Origin: Natrinema sp. SYSU A 869
GTDB taxonomy: Archaea; Halobacteriota; Halobacteria; Halobacteriales; Natrialbaceae
Assembly: GCF_019879105.1 (NCBI RefSeq)
Contig: NZ_CP082249.1
Span: 3,782,001 to 3,846,000 of the forward strand
Reading direction: 5' to 3'
Length of the DNA stretch: 64,000 bases
Shown here: piece by piece, positions 16,790-26,110 of the stretch
Position numbering within the stretch: the first letter of the stretch is position 1
Layout of the letters: each line of letters starts with the position of its first letter
Program-made: the position numbers and the translations under genes
The notes under the pieces: model-generated
Seen by the model: only the letters and a program-made list of their open reading frames with translations
What the model was told of the DNA's origin: nothing
Database searches by the model: none

Positions 16790-18225
16790 TCAGTCGGCCG
16801 TCTGGACCTGCTCGGCGCGTCCGGTCGTCGGCACGCCGCGACCGGTCAGTGTCATCGCGAACAACACGAGCGGCGACAACAGCCCGAACAGGTAGAACGG
16901 CGCGTAGTCGAGAGTGGGAACGCCGGTCGCCGAGGCCATGAAGACGCCGCCGGCGTGCCACGGAATGAGCGCGCCGGTGGGGGTCCCGGCGGCTTCGACG
17001 GCTCGGGAGAGTTCGTCGCTATCGAGGCCGAACTCCTCGTAGAGGTTCCTGAGGGTCAGTCCGGGGAGGACAATGCTCATATACTGCTGGGCGGTGAGCG
17101 CGTTGATCAGGATCGCGGAGAGGCCGGTGCCGGCGATCAGGCCCCCGGAACTACGCACACCCTGCGAGAGCCGATCGGCGAGTACCGCCAGCACGCCGGT
17201 GTGCTCGAGGAGGCCACCCAGCGAGAGCGCGGCGACGACGACGGTGATCGTCCAGGCCGAACCGGTGAGGCCGCCGGTTGCGAGGAGTTCGTTCACGAGA
17301 TCGGCTCCGGTTTCGGGCGCGGTCCCGTTCATGAAGACCTCCCAGGCGGCGACGAAGCCGGAGCCCTGAAGCAGAATTGAGGTGAAGACCCCGGCGAAGA
17401 CGCCGGCCACGAGCGTCGGAAGCGCGGGGTAGCCATAGAGTGCGAGGCCGAACGTGACCACGAGCGGCAGGAAGACGAGCACGGAGAGGTCGTACGTGCC
17501 CGCGAGCGCGGTCTGGATTTCGGTGACGCGGCCAACCGGAATCTCGCCGCCAGAACGGAGGCCGAGCGCGGCGAATCCCAGTACCGTGAGACCGAACGCG
17601 ACGGCCGTGCCCGTTCGCATGCGGCGGATGTGGTCGTACAGCGGCGTGTTCGTCACACCGGCCGCAAGGTTGGTCGTGTCCGACAGCGGCGACTGCTTGT
17701 CGCCCGCGTAGGCACCCGAGATAACTGCGCCGACGGTCATCGGCGCGGGGACGCCGAGTCCCGCCCCGATCCCGACGAACGCGACGCCGAGCGTCCCGAC
17801 CGTCGTCCACGAGGAGCCGATCGAGAACGCGACGACCGCCGCCAAGATCGCCGTGACGGGCAGGAACACCGTCGGAGTGAGCAACTCGAGGCCGTAGTAC
17901 ATCATTGCCGGAATCGTCCCGGCGTCGACCCAAGTGGCGATCAGCGCGTAGATCGTAAAGAGAATCAGCAGCGCCTGTATCCCCATCAGGAGGCCATTAG
18001 AGATGCCATCGGAGAGTTCGGTCCAGCGATAGCCGAGGGAGCGACCGAACGCGCCGACGAAGACGATACTCCAGAGCAACGGAACGTGGGGGCCAGCCCG
18101 AGTACGGCCGACCCGATGGCGAGAAACACGACGACTGCGAGTACCGGAACGAGCGCGAGAGCGAACGATGGCCGTCGTTCGGGGTCGAGATCGTCGACCG
18201 TCGTCGGTGTAAAGTCGAATGTCAT
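16790..18225 (-). pseudogene. nhaC: NhaC-family Na+/H+ antiporter, one frameshift near its N-terminus
   Basis: The start MTFDFTPTTVDDLDP (ATG 18225) and first helix are in one frame, ending at LGLAP; the rest of the antiporter (HVPLLWSIVFVGAFGRSLGYRW onward) is in another. The switch falls at a run of five G (18089-18093, plus strand); one more base would join the two parts exactly. The downstream part has the NhaC features: many helices, SIGSSWTTVGTLGVAF and the DKQSPLSDTTNLA motif. It would exchange Na+ for H+ in the membrane. As it stands the gene is broken, by error or recent mutation. Confidence 0.82.
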
Positions 18226-18245
18226 CACCGGTGGTATGCACTTGG

Positions 18246-18254
18246 GGCATAAAA
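18246..18254 (-). promoter_or_regulatory. TATA box of the NhaC-like gene
   Basis: TTTTTATGC read on the minus strand, centred about 27 nt before the ATG at 18225. Confidence 0.5.
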
Positions 18255-18290
18255 ACTGAGCGCTTTATTACCTTAGTGTATGTTTTGCGG

Positions 18291-18325
18291 TACCAGTGAT
18301 CATATTACTGGTATAGTGACAGTCA
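18291..18325. promoter_or_regulatory. Inverted repeats upstream of the NhaC-like gene
   Basis: TACCAGT (18291-18297) and ACTGGTA (18307-18313) form a 7-bp dyad. Immediately beside it lies the small palindrome GTGACAGTCAC. They are about 70 nt upstream of the antiporter start and could bind a regulator. The remaining sequence to 18484 shows no gene. Confidence 0.35.
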
Positions 18326-18484
18326 CTTTCACGAATAGTTTGAAATGGCTGGGGCCCGAGACGGCCGGGCTCTCAAGAGAGACAGGGTTCGAGACGTGAA
18401 GTGAGCAGCGCGGGCCCGAACGGTGTCTGTCCGAAGCGCTGTTGGCCACGTTCGTAACTGCGACAATGGACGATCCGTCCCGGA

Positions 18485-19786
18485 TCAATCCAGGGTAGAG
18501 AAGGCACTCAGATTGGACTGCAACCCGGCCGCGAGTTCGGATTTGCGCCGCAATCGCGCGTAGGAAACTGGCAGCTGGGTCGCGACCTCAGAAACCGCTT
18601 CGTGGAAGGTTTCCGACTCGCCGTATCTCCCGTCGAAGGCGTTTCGAACGCTCTCGCGGACCTGCCAGACGCCAACCGGGGCCCAGTAGTCGTCCGACAC
18701 TTCCCGCAAAACGAGACACTTCGCCTGCCGGCCGATCGACTCGAGGTACTCGAGGACGCCCAGCCGGGCGGCGTAGTAGGCCCCCGCGGTCTCCTCGACG
18801 TAGCTCGAGCGGCCCTCATACCCTTCCGAGGCGCTGGCCATCCAGAGGTTGTCTTCGGGATCCGGGTTCCAGATGCTGCCGGGGGCTTTCATCTCGACGA
18901 GTTCGAACTCCCAGTTGCCCGGTGCGAGGACGATCCAGTAACGGTTGCCGACGTACTCGTTGGCCCAAACCTGCACCTCGTCGATGCTGGGCGCGTTCCG
19001 GATGCCCCCGCGCAGGAACTTCCCGACGGTGTCGTCGACGGCCGTGATCGACCATCGGGTCGGGACCAGCCGGCGCTGTTTCGTCTGTCCGAGCGCGCCC
19101 GCAGAGAGAATCGAATTGATCTCGTAGACGTCGAAGCCGCGCCGGTAGAGGTAGGTCATTGCCCCTTCGGCCTGCCAGTCGTCGTCCTCGAGGGTTTTCT
19201 TGACCGGTTGCGGAACGTGGGGGTTCTCCCGGAGGTCTGCGCCGCGAGCGCTGGCCCGGGGACCCCGCGGCGTCGCCACGTCGGTACCCGCATCGAGGCC
19301 GAGGTCGGGTTTGTCGTCCAGCCCGATCTCGAGGTCCACCGGCCGGTCGGCGATGGCGACCTCGCGCTGGACGCCGACGAAGCCGTCCCAGACGTCGTCG
19401 ACGTTCGGCGTCATCCGGCTCGCGATGCTCGGCGAGTCCACGTTCGCGCGCTTGCTCGAGTTCAGGAGTCCGGTTCGGCGCTGGAGCACGTCGTCGATCG
19501 CGTACCCCTGCTGGTACCAGTCGCCGTCGGTGACGTACTCCTCGGCGGCGTCCTCGTCGCCGACCGGAGAGAGCAGTCCGACGGGGATGTCCGGATAGTT
19601 CGATCGACCGACGAAGATCGAGGGGGAGGTCGAACCGACGAGGGTATCGCCGCTCAGCGCGTCGTCGAACTTTCGTTCGAACTCCTCGAGATGGTCCGTG
19701 ATTGCGTAGGACTTCTCCTTTGCGAGGCGGCGACGCTCGGCCTCCTCGTCGGGCTCTAAGTCCTCGATGTAGTCGTCGAGGCGCAT
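18485..19786 (-). CDS. nreA: DNA repair protein NreA
   Basis: A 433-residue protein of the archaeal NreA family (DUF650/DUF651), a PCNA-interacting factor linked to resistance to DNA-damaging agents. Family hallmarks seen are SPSIFVGRSNYPDIPVG, the RPVDLEIGLDD block and the long conserved central region (EFELVEMKAPGSIWNP). The last residues, QSNLSAFSTLD, form a PIP box (Q-x2-L-x2-F) for docking on PCNA. Full length. Confidence 0.92.
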   Translation of the reverse strand: MRLDDYIEDLEPDEEAERRRLAKEKSYAITDHLEEFERKFDDALSGDTLVGSTSPSIFVGRSNYPDIPVGLLSPVGDEDAAEEYVTDGDWYQQGYAIDDVLQRRTGLLNSSKRANVDSPSIASRMTPNVDDVWDGFVGVQREVAIADRPVDLEIGLDDKPDLGLDAGTDVATPRGPRASARGADLRENPHVPQPVKKTLEDDDWQAEGAMTYLYRRGFDVYEINSILSAGALGQTKQRRLVPTRWSITAVDDTVGKFLRGGIRNAPSIDEVQVWANEYVGNRYWIVLAPGNWEFELVEMKAPGSIWNPDPEDNLWMASASEGYEGRSSYVEETAGAYYAARLGVLEYLESIGRQAKCLVLREVSDDYWAPVGVWQVRESVRNAFDGRYGESETFHEAVSEVATQLPVSYARLRRKSELAAGLQSNLSAFSTLD

Positions 19787-19886
19787 TCACTCGACGTAGG
19801 ATGGGGACGGCTTTGAATGTTGAGTTCCGAGTATGGTCGCGACGCTGGTTGGTGACTGTCAGCGACCGTGGAAGATGTCAGAGGCT

Positions 19887-19919
19887 GAGGTTCGGTCGGG
19901 CGTCGGGCCCCCGAACCTC
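19887..19919. terminator. Hairpin between nreA and the histidine kinase gene
   Basis: GAGGTTCGG (19887-19895) pairs perfectly with CCGAACCTC (19911-19919). It lies 59 bases beyond the histidine-kinase stop and upstream of nreA, so it may end the kinase transcript. A regulatory role for nreA is equally possible. Confidence 0.3.
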
Positions 19920-19977
19920 ATTCCATCCTTCTCCCCGATCCGTAAAGTACCTGCAAGGGCGTTTTCAGGCTCAGAAA

Positions 19978-21378
19978 CTACGCCCGGAACTGGCGGTCGG
20001 CCGACTCGTCTCCCACGTCGACGTTCGTCACCTCGAACCGCGCACCGCCGTCAGTCCCGTCGGTAATGGAAATCTCCCAGTCGTGTCCGTCGATGATGTC
20101 CGTGACGATACGCAGGCCGAATCCGGTTCCGCGCTCGTTCGTGGAGTAACCGCTCTCGAAAACCGTGTCGCGTTCGGCCAGCGGAATTCCCGGCCCGTCG
20201 TCCTCGACGTAGAAGCCGTCCGGTAACGCGCCGACGGTCACTGTCACGGTCGAGTCGCCGTGTTCGACAGCGTTTCGGAACAGGTTCTCGAACAGTTGTG
20301 CGAGTCGGCTCTCGTCCCCCTGAACGGTAAGATCGTCGTCCAGACGGAGGGTTGCGGCTCCCGTCTCCACGTTCTGCCAGCATCGGTTAGCCAGGCTCGA
20401 GACGGAAACCGAGTCGATATCGCGGACGCCCTGGCCGTTCCGAGCGAGCGATAGCATGTCCTCCAGAAGTTCCGCCATCCGATCGAGCGACTCCATCGCG
20501 ATTTCGACGTGGTCGCTATCGGACTCCGCCGCAGCCAGTTCGAGGTGGCCGGTCGCCACGTTGAGCGGGTTCCGCAGGTCATGACTGACGAGACTGGCGA
20601 ACTCCTCGAGAGAGTCGTTCTGTCGTTGGAGCAGGCGTTCGCGTTCGACGCGATCGGTGATGTCTCGAAATACCCACAGCCGTCCGTAGTACGTCCCGTT
20701 GCCGGTGATGGCTGTCGAATAGCGGTCGAACACTCGTCCGTCTTCGAATTCGATCTCGTCCCGCGACGTTTCGGAGGGATGGTCATACAGGTATTCGACC
20801 CGCTCTCGGAACTCGTCGGGGTATTTCACTTGTTCTACGACCCGCTGGAAGACCGGCGTATCATCTCCGCTCTCGACGAGAGCAGTCGAGATGGAACCAA
20901 TTTCGGCGAATCGATCGTTGTACGTGACGATATCTCGGTTCTCGTCAACGACGAGGATCCCGTCGATAGTAGCCTCTTGTTGGGATTTTAGTACCGAGCG
21001 CTGGTACTCGAGTGCCTCCTCTCGTTGTTTTCGGTCGGTAATATCCTGAATCGTCCCATAGTGATATACCGTCCCGTCGATCTCGTTGCACGTCGTGACG
21101 ACCATAACCGGCGTCGATGTCCCCTCGACCTCGTGGCGCGTCTCGGCGACTCTCGTTTCACCGATCTCGAAGGAGTGCCAGTAGTCGTCGAATCGGTCTC
21201 GATCCAACTCCGGGTTAATCGTCCAGATCGGTCGTTCCTCGAGGGCGTCTCGAGTCGTCTCGAGGAGGGCCGCGTAGGCAGGATTGACGTATCTATACGT
21301 GCCATCGGAGCCGTAGACCGCGACTCCGGTGCCGACGGTTTCAACGATTTGTTCGAAGAAGTCGCCTGACGACTGCAT
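19978..21378 (-). CDS. PAS-domain sensor histidine kinase (orphan)
   Basis: A 466-residue soluble kinase without membrane helices. Two PAS domains are seen at about residues 8-115 and 125-240, each ending with a DITDR motif. HisKA follows with the phospho-acceptor H266 (SLVSHDLRNPLN). HATPase_c has the N box (NLFRNAVEHGD, about 366-374), G1 box DDGPGIP (393-399) and G2 box GTGFGL (417-422). No response regulator is adjacent, which is common for haloarchaeal kinases. Confidence 0.92.
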   Translation of the reverse strand: MQSSGDFFEQIVETVGTGVAVYGSDGTYRYVNPAYAALLETTRDALEERPIWTINPELDRDRFDDYWHSFEIGETRVAETRHEVEGTSTPVMVVTTCNEIDGTVYHYGTIQDITDRKQREEALEYQRSVLKSQQEATIDGILVVDENRDIVTYNDRFAEIGSISTALVESGDDTPVFQRVVEQVKYPDEFRERVEYLYDHPSETSRDEIEFEDGRVFDRYSTAITGNGTYYGRLWVFRDITDRVERERLLQRQNDSLEEFASLVSHDLRNPLNVATGHLELAAAESDSDHVEIAMESLDRMAELLEDMLSLARNGQGVRDIDSVSVSSLANRCWQNVETGAATLRLDDDLTVQGDESRLAQLFENLFRNAVEHGDSTVTVTVGALPDGFYVEDDGPGIPLAERDTVFESGYSTNERGTGFGLRIVTDIIDGHDWEISITDGTDGGARFEVTNVDVGDESADRQFRA

Positions 21379-21712
21379 TGCGGGTTATCTGGCGTTTCTA
21401 GTCCCCGGATTCGGTTATGTATATCGGCCACATATCACACGTTCAGAACTTGTCTCAGACGATATCCGTATGAATCGTCTCAATTGGGACGATAGAATAC
21501 TGTGACCGATGAATACGACGACCCGACGGTTCCGTTTGTTCGCCCACTCGACGGCTATCGAGTAACGATCAGTGGCGACAGGTATCGGTGCGGGTTCGGT
21601 CTGGACACCCAAACCGACCCGTGTCGCAAACCGCACATGTGCCACGGTATTCCCTGTCAGGGGCGGCCGTGCCTTGAAAAGAGTTAAAAACGGCGGGCGG
21701 GAAGGGAGGGGT

Positions 21713-21892
21713 ATGAGTACGACCGACGACCGAGAGACGCGCTCCTGCGTCTCCTGCGGGCTCAACATCGCGGGCACCAACGCCGCTGCGTTCAAGTGTC
21801 CCGACTGCGGCCAGCAGATCTACCGCTGTGCCAAGTGTCGCAAGCAGAGCAACCTCTACGAGTGTCCCGACTGCGGATTCACCGGACCATAA
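21713..21892 (+). CDS. Zinc-finger micro-protein of the HVO_2753 type
   Basis: A 59-residue protein with four CxxC-type pairs (CVSCG, CPDCG, CAKC, CPDCG) able to bind two zinc ions. It matches the haloarchaeal two-zinc-finger micro-protein known in Haloferax volcanii as HVO_2753, which influences swarming and biofilm formation. A TATA-like GTTAAAAAC lies about 27 nt upstream, consistent with a leaderless start. It sits eight bases before the aEF-1beta gene, as in other haloarchaea. Confidence 0.88.
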   Translation: MSTTDDRETRSCVSCGLNIAGTNAAAFKCPDCGQQIYRCAKCRKQSNLYECPDCGFTGP

Positions 21893-21900
21893 CGTCTCCC

Positions 21901-22167
21901 ATGGGAAAAGTCGCTGCCAAAATCAAGGTCATGCCGGACAGCCCCGATATCGACCTCGATGCGCTTCAGGAGCGCCTCGAGAGCGCCCTTCCTGAGGGCG
22001 CGAAGATCAACGGCGTCGAACGCGACGAAGTCGCGTTCGGTCTCGTTGCGCTCTACCCGACCGTGATCGTTCCTGACGGCTCCGGCGGAACGGAAACCGT
22101 CGAGGAGAGCTTCGCAGACGTCGAGGGCGTCGAAAGCGTCGGCGTCGAGAACGTCGGCCGTATCTAA
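21901..22167 (+). CDS. ef1B: Translation elongation factor aEF-1beta
   Basis: An 88-residue guanine nucleotide exchange factor for aEF-1alpha. The sequence [18 protein letters not shown], the central [20 protein letters not shown] and terminal [16 protein letters not shown] match the compact archaeal form of the family. Co-transcribed with the zinc-finger micro-protein. Confidence 0.95.
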   Translation: MGKVAAKIKVMPDSPDIDLDALQERLESALPEGAKINGVERDEVAFGLVALYPTVIVPDGSGGTETVEESFADVEGVESVGVENVGRI

Positions 22168-22300
22168 CGCCGCCCGACGTTCGGTTTTAGCCGTTTCACT
22201 GGTACCACTCGAGAGCGGCGCATCCTGATCTGTGCGGTGCGAGACGGATCGTCGGACTCGATAGTCGAGTCGCTCGCGTTCAGTCGAGCGGAGCCTCCGG

Positions 22301-22729
22301 TTACTGCTCCCGGTTTGCGCCCAGATCGGCCTGTGAGACGATCTCCGCGCCGACCTGGGAGAGATCAACGGTCACGTCTTCGGTAACGGCCTTACTGATC
22401 TCGTCTAAGTTCCCTGCAAGCACCGTCAACACGTCGTCGGGATTAGTGTAGACCAGCATGTTTCCGTCCTGGCCCTCCGCGACGAGCTGGGTGTCGTTCA
22501 GGACGACCTGATCGTTCTGAATCGTCGCCGAGACGACCGGCAGTGCCGCTGGCTTCCCTGGTTCGTCGTCCTTGACTTTGCGGATGTGGACCGCGTCAAG
22601 GTCGATGACCTCCCTGTACTCCTTGATCTGTTCGGCGCAGTCGACCATATCGTTGAGGAGGGCGGTCCGCTTCTCGTTGCCGTGATCGCCGTCGAGGCAG
22701 TGCTGACAGACGCGGAGTTCGAGTCGCAT
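22301..22729 (-). CDS. Uncharacterised protein with N-terminal CxxC
   Basis: A 142-residue acidic protein (ATG 22729). The first residues MRLELRVCQHCLDG hold a Cys-x2-Cys pair, followed by an amphipathic helical stretch and a beta-rich C-terminal half. I do not recognise the family. It lies convergent to aEF-1beta and downstream of the MBL-fold gene on the same strand, separated by 139 bases. Confidence 0.65.
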   Translation of the reverse strand: MRLELRVCQHCLDGDHGNEKRTALLNDMVDCAEQIKEYREVIDLDAVHIRKVKDDEPGKPAALPVVSATIQNDQVVLNDTQLVAEGQDGNMLVYTNPDDVLTVLAGNLDEISKAVTEDVTVDLSQVGAEIVSQADLGANREQ

Positions 22730-22868
22730 TGTGCATCGGTTAGTGCCGGACACCGATGAGAATTCCGCTTCCGTCCGTTTCCGTTCCCATTCCTCTCCCG
22801 CGTTCGCATAGCGTCTCGTCGTGTCAAAGGGAGATCGGCTGCTGGAACGGGACTCTGGAACCGCCGAC

Positions 22869-23579
22869 TCACTCCCGTAACTGGCCGTAAATATCTTGAA
22901 TCCGTTCGGTCCCTTGGTCCACGTACCCGCCGTGATAGCAGACGGTGTGATCGATCTCAAGATCCGCCAGCGTCCCGACCGATTCGATCGCGCGACCCAT
23001 TGCTGGCGTGAAACGAGGCTTCGGGCCGGCGAGTGGTTCCTCACCGTCGGTTCCCTCACCGCCGTCTGCGACGAGCGCGTCGCCGGCGATGAGCAGATTG
23101 CTGTTTGGAAGGTACAGCGAGACGTGTCCGGGCGCATGGCCGGGCGTCGCGACGACCTCCATCGGCCCAGCGAGCGTCGGAAACCGGACCCCGTCCGTCA
23201 GTTCGATATCGACGTCGACAGGCGGATACCGTTCGCCGTCACCCTTGATCGGGTCTAACTCACCCGAAATGTACGGCGCTTCGTCGTGGTGGGTCGCGAC
23301 GACCGCATCGACTTGCTCGAGCAGGTCCGCGAGGCCGCCGGCGTGGTCCCCGTCGTGGTGAGTCAAGAGGACAAGCCAGATATCGGTGAGTTCGTACCCC
23401 AGCGACCGCAGATGGGTCCGAATACCCTCGAGGGAATCCTGCGGGCCAGCGTCGATCAGCACCGGGCCGCGCTCGGTTTCGACGAGCGTCGGAGTGATTG
23501 TGAACGTTCTCCCGCCGTATTCGACCGTGATCGGGAGCACGTGTACGCCTGTGTCGCGTTCGCCGTCGTCTGCCGACAT
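22869..23579 (-). CDS. MBL-fold metallo-hydrolase
   Basis: A 236-residue metallo-beta-lactamase-fold protein. The metal motif reads THHDGDHAGG, in which the second His of the classic HxHxDH is Asp, a variant common in this superfamily. Further ligands are the His of PGHAPGHVSLY, the Asp of IAGDALVAD and the terminal His in CYHGG. The start at 23579 (MSADDGERD) is preferred over 23603. Likely a hydrolase of thioester, lactone or similar substrates; specificity is not visible. Confidence 0.85.
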   Translation of the reverse strand: MSADDGERDTGVHVLPITVEYGGRTFTITPTLVETERGPVLIDAGPQDSLEGIRTHLRSLGYELTDIWLVLLTHHDGDHAGGLADLLEQVDAVVATHHDEAPYISGELDPIKGDGERYPPVDVDIELTDGVRFPTLAGPMEVVATPGHAPGHVSLYLPNSNLLIAGDALVADGGEGTDGEEPLAGPKPRFTPAMGRAIESVGTLADLEIDHTVCYHGGYVDQGTERIQDIYGQLRE

Positions 23580-23722
23580 ACTCGAGTTGTTCACGCTCCT
23601 CACAAAAGGAGTATTCGTCCGGTTTCGTTCCGGTTATCTTCGATATCTACGTCTACACCGTTTACTGGTTTAGTATGTTGGGCTGACAAAAACCTTTTAC
23701 TTTCCAGTCCGAACTATAGGTA

Positions 23723-24718
23723 ATGAATACGGAGTCGAAGTACCCTACTCTCGAAGTCGAGACGGACCCGTTTTCGAATGCACCGCGGCGGACGCTCTCG
23801 GAGACAGTTCGGCCGCTCGCCGACGCGTACGACGAACGGATTGCGGACAGGGACCGATCGACGTGGCGGTGGTTCGACACGGTCGAACCCGAATTCCGAC
23901 TGTCGTGTGTGGATGACGAGTACGGACGGCGCGTTCGCGACGCGAAAGTGCTTGCCACGATGTTTATCACTGTCATTGACGACGTCGCCGAACGCCACGG
24001 CGATCGGGCGACCCTCAAGGAACTGCTGTTGGTCCCGTTCGATTCCCGACCTGCCGATCCGACTCGAAAGGGCGTCGACGGGACGTACGTTCGATTCCAG
24101 CAGGAACTCTGGGACGCGCTGCTGGAGTGTTACGCGGCGAGTCCACGCGCAGACGAGTTCGCGGACCTGTTCCGGTTCGATGTCCGGCAGGCACTGCAGT
24201 CGGTCGACTACTCGGCACTGCTGGCCCAGTATCCCGGCCTCGCGGGCGAACGCGAGCTCCGGACGTATGACGTCTACAACATGATGCTCTTTCCGTTCGC
24301 TGATATCGACTTCGCCAACGCCCTCGCGTTCGAGCCCCGGGAGCTCTCGACCGTTCGGGACGTCGTCGCTCACGGCCAGCGAATGGCGCGTATCGGCAAC
24401 TGGATCGCCACTTGGGAGCGGGAACTCGCCGAAGGCGATTACAGTTCGGGCGTCGTGATTCGTGCCCTCGAGTCGGAGGTCGTTTCCCACAAGGAGCTCC
24501 GAGCGATCCGAACGGCGACGACCGACGCGACCGTCGACCCGGTGGTCGACCGGATTCGCGATTCCGGAATCGAAGCCGAGTTCGTCGACCGGTGGTGTCG
24601 CGAGTACGAGGCGGCCACCGAGTACTGTGACGAGATTGAGTCCATCGACGTCCGCGCCTACCTCGAGGGGTTCGAGCCGATCTTCCGCTCGCAACTCGCG
24701 CGGCGACCGTCGGCGTAA
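23723..24718 (+). CDS. Putative class I terpene synthase-like enzyme
   Basis: A 331-residue, largely helical protein. It has an Asp-rich motif DDVAE (residues 86-90, DDxxE type) at the end of a hydrophobic helix (ATMFITVIDD). An NSE/NTE-type triad N226-x3-T230-x3-E234 (NWIATWERE) lies about 140 residues later, the order and spacing of class I terpene synthases. An Arg (R180) lies exactly 46 residues before N226, the position of the pyrophosphate-sensor Arg. It would ionise a prenyl diphosphate using Mg2+. A TATA-like AACCTTTTAC (23691-23700) precedes a leaderless ATG. No prenyltransferase or P450 gene is beside it, so the product is unknown. Assignment is by motifs only. Confidence 0.68.
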   Translation: MNTESKYPTLEVETDPFSNAPRRTLSETVRPLADAYDERIADRDRSTWRWFDTVEPEFRLSCVDDEYGRRVRDAKVLATMFITVIDDVAERHGDRATLKELLLVPFDSRPADPTRKGVDGTYVRFQQELWDALLECYAASPRADEFADLFRFDVRQALQSVDYSALLAQYPGLAGERELRTYDVYNMMLFPFADIDFANALAFEPRELSTVRDVVAHGQRMARIGNWIATWERELAEGDYSSGVVIRALESEVVSHKELRAIRTATTDATVDPVVDRIRDSGIEAEFVDRWCREYEAATEYCDEIESIDVRAYLEGFEPIFRSQLARRPSA

Positions 24719-24779
24719 GGGCGTCCGGCGGTGTGGCGTCGCTCGCGTCAGTTACGCACGTATAGCGTCGGCGAGTCGA

Positions 24780-25946
24780 CTATGTGAGCACAGCGTCGAT
24801 TGCCCCCTCGAGGTCGTCGATCAAGTCGTCGACGTGCTCGATGCCGACGCTCGCCCGGATCAGGCTGTCCGAGAGCCCAGCTTCGATGCGCTCCTCGCGG
24901 GGAATCGCGGCGTGAGTCATCGGTGCGGGCTGTTCGATCAGGCTCTCGACTCCGCCGAGGCTCTCTGCGAGCGTGAACACCTCGGTATTCGAGACGACCT
25001 CGCTCGCCTCCTCGAGGCTCGCGTCGAGTTCGAAGCTCAGCATGCCGCCGAAGTCGTCCATCTGCTCGGCGGCGATCTCGTGGCCGGGATGGGACTCGAG
25101 ACCCGGATAGTAAACCCGCTCGACGTCGGGGTGATCGTTGAGGAAGTCGGCAACGGCGCAGGCGTTCTCGCAGTGTCGATCCATCCGGACGGGCAGCGTC
25201 TTGGTACCTCGAAGGACGAGGAAGGACTCGAAGGGACCGGGCGTCGCGCCGACGGAGTTCTGGTAGAAGCCCAGTCGCTCGTCGAGGTCTGCATCGTTCG
25301 TCAGGAGGGCTCCACCGACCACGTCCGAGTGGCCGCCGAGGTACTTGGTCAGCGAGTGCGAGACGATGTCCGCGCCCAGATCGAGCGGCCGCTGGAGGTA
25401 TGGCGTCGCGAACGTGTTGTCGATCGCACACAGCGCGTCGCGGGCGTGGGCGATCTCTGCCGCCCCCTCGATGTCGACGATCGACATGAGCGGGTTGGTG
25501 GGGGTCTCGAGCCACAGGAGTGCCGTCTCCTCGCGGAACGCCGCCTCGATCTCGTTGAGGTCGGTCATATCGACGAAGGAAAAGTCGATGTCGTAGTCCT
25601 CGTAGACTTGCGTGAAGATGCGGTGGGTGCCGCCGTAGACATCGTTGCCGGTGACGACGTGGTCGCCGGCCTCGAGCAGGTTGAGCACGGTGTTGATCGA
25701 AGCCATCCCGCTGGCGAAGGCGCGGCCGTGATCGGCGTTCTCCAGGCTCGCGAGGTTCGCCTCGAGGTCCGTCCGGGTCGGGTTCCCGGTTCGGGAGTAT
25801 TCGTAGCCGCGGTGGTCGCCCGGAGCATCCTGTTTATACGTGGTGTTCGCGTGGATCGGCGTCATCAGTGCGCCGGTCTCGTCGTCCGGTTCCTGGCCGG
25901 CGTGGATCGATCTGGTCTCGATCCGACGGTCAGAGTCGTCGTCCAT
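24780..25946 (-). CDS. Cystathionine gamma-synthase/lyase-type PLP enzyme
   Basis: A 388-residue trans-sulfuration enzyme (Cys/Met metabolism PLP family). Visible motifs are YEYSRTGNPTR, SGMASINTVLNLL, NDVYGGTHR, LWLETPTNPL, DNTFATP and the PLP-lysine motif SHSLTKYLGGHSDVVGG. It could act as cystathionine synthase, cystathionine lyase or an O-acetylhomoserine-using enzyme; these cannot be separated by eye. The start at 25946 is chosen because the upstream in-frame extension is non-conserved. The split methionine synthase at 33.5 kb belongs to the same pathway. Confidence 0.9.
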   Translation of the reverse strand: MDDDSDRRIETRSIHAGQEPDDETGALMTPIHANTTYKQDAPGDHRGYEYSRTGNPTRTDLEANLASLENADHGRAFASGMASINTVLNLLEAGDHVVTGNDVYGGTHRIFTQVYEDYDIDFSFVDMTDLNEIEAAFREETALLWLETPTNPLMSIVDIEGAAEIAHARDALCAIDNTFATPYLQRPLDLGADIVSHSLTKYLGGHSDVVGGALLTNDADLDERLGFYQNSVGATPGPFESFLVLRGTKTLPVRMDRHCENACAVADFLNDHPDVERVYYPGLESHPGHEIAAEQMDDFGGMLSFELDASLEEASEVVSNTEVFTLAESLGGVESLIEQPAPMTHAAIPREERIEAGLSDSLIRASVGIEHVDDLIDDLEGAIDAVLT

Positions 25947-26078
25947 ACCGTCCCCAAGGGGATCGAACGGGGTTACTCTTGCTCCGGCGGGCAGGTCATC
26001 GACGGCCCTGCCGACCGCGCCCCGGATCCGCACGTTCTCGATAACCGCTCTGTTCTCACGCTGTGTGATTCTCGAGAG

Positions 26079-26087
26079 AGTATATTT
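26079..26087 (+). promoter_or_regulatory. TATA box for the MBL (CMAH-like) gene
   Basis: AGTATATTT, centred about 27 nt before the ATG at 26111, fits a leaderless transcript. Confidence 0.5.
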
Positions 26088-26110
26088 GGTGGATTGTTAT
26101 TTCATTCCGT

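Noticed and set aside
18285-18484. Spacer near the NhaC gene examined for a tRNA
   Set aside because: A GGTTCGAGA-like stretch is present, but no acceptor stem or cloverleaf can be formed.
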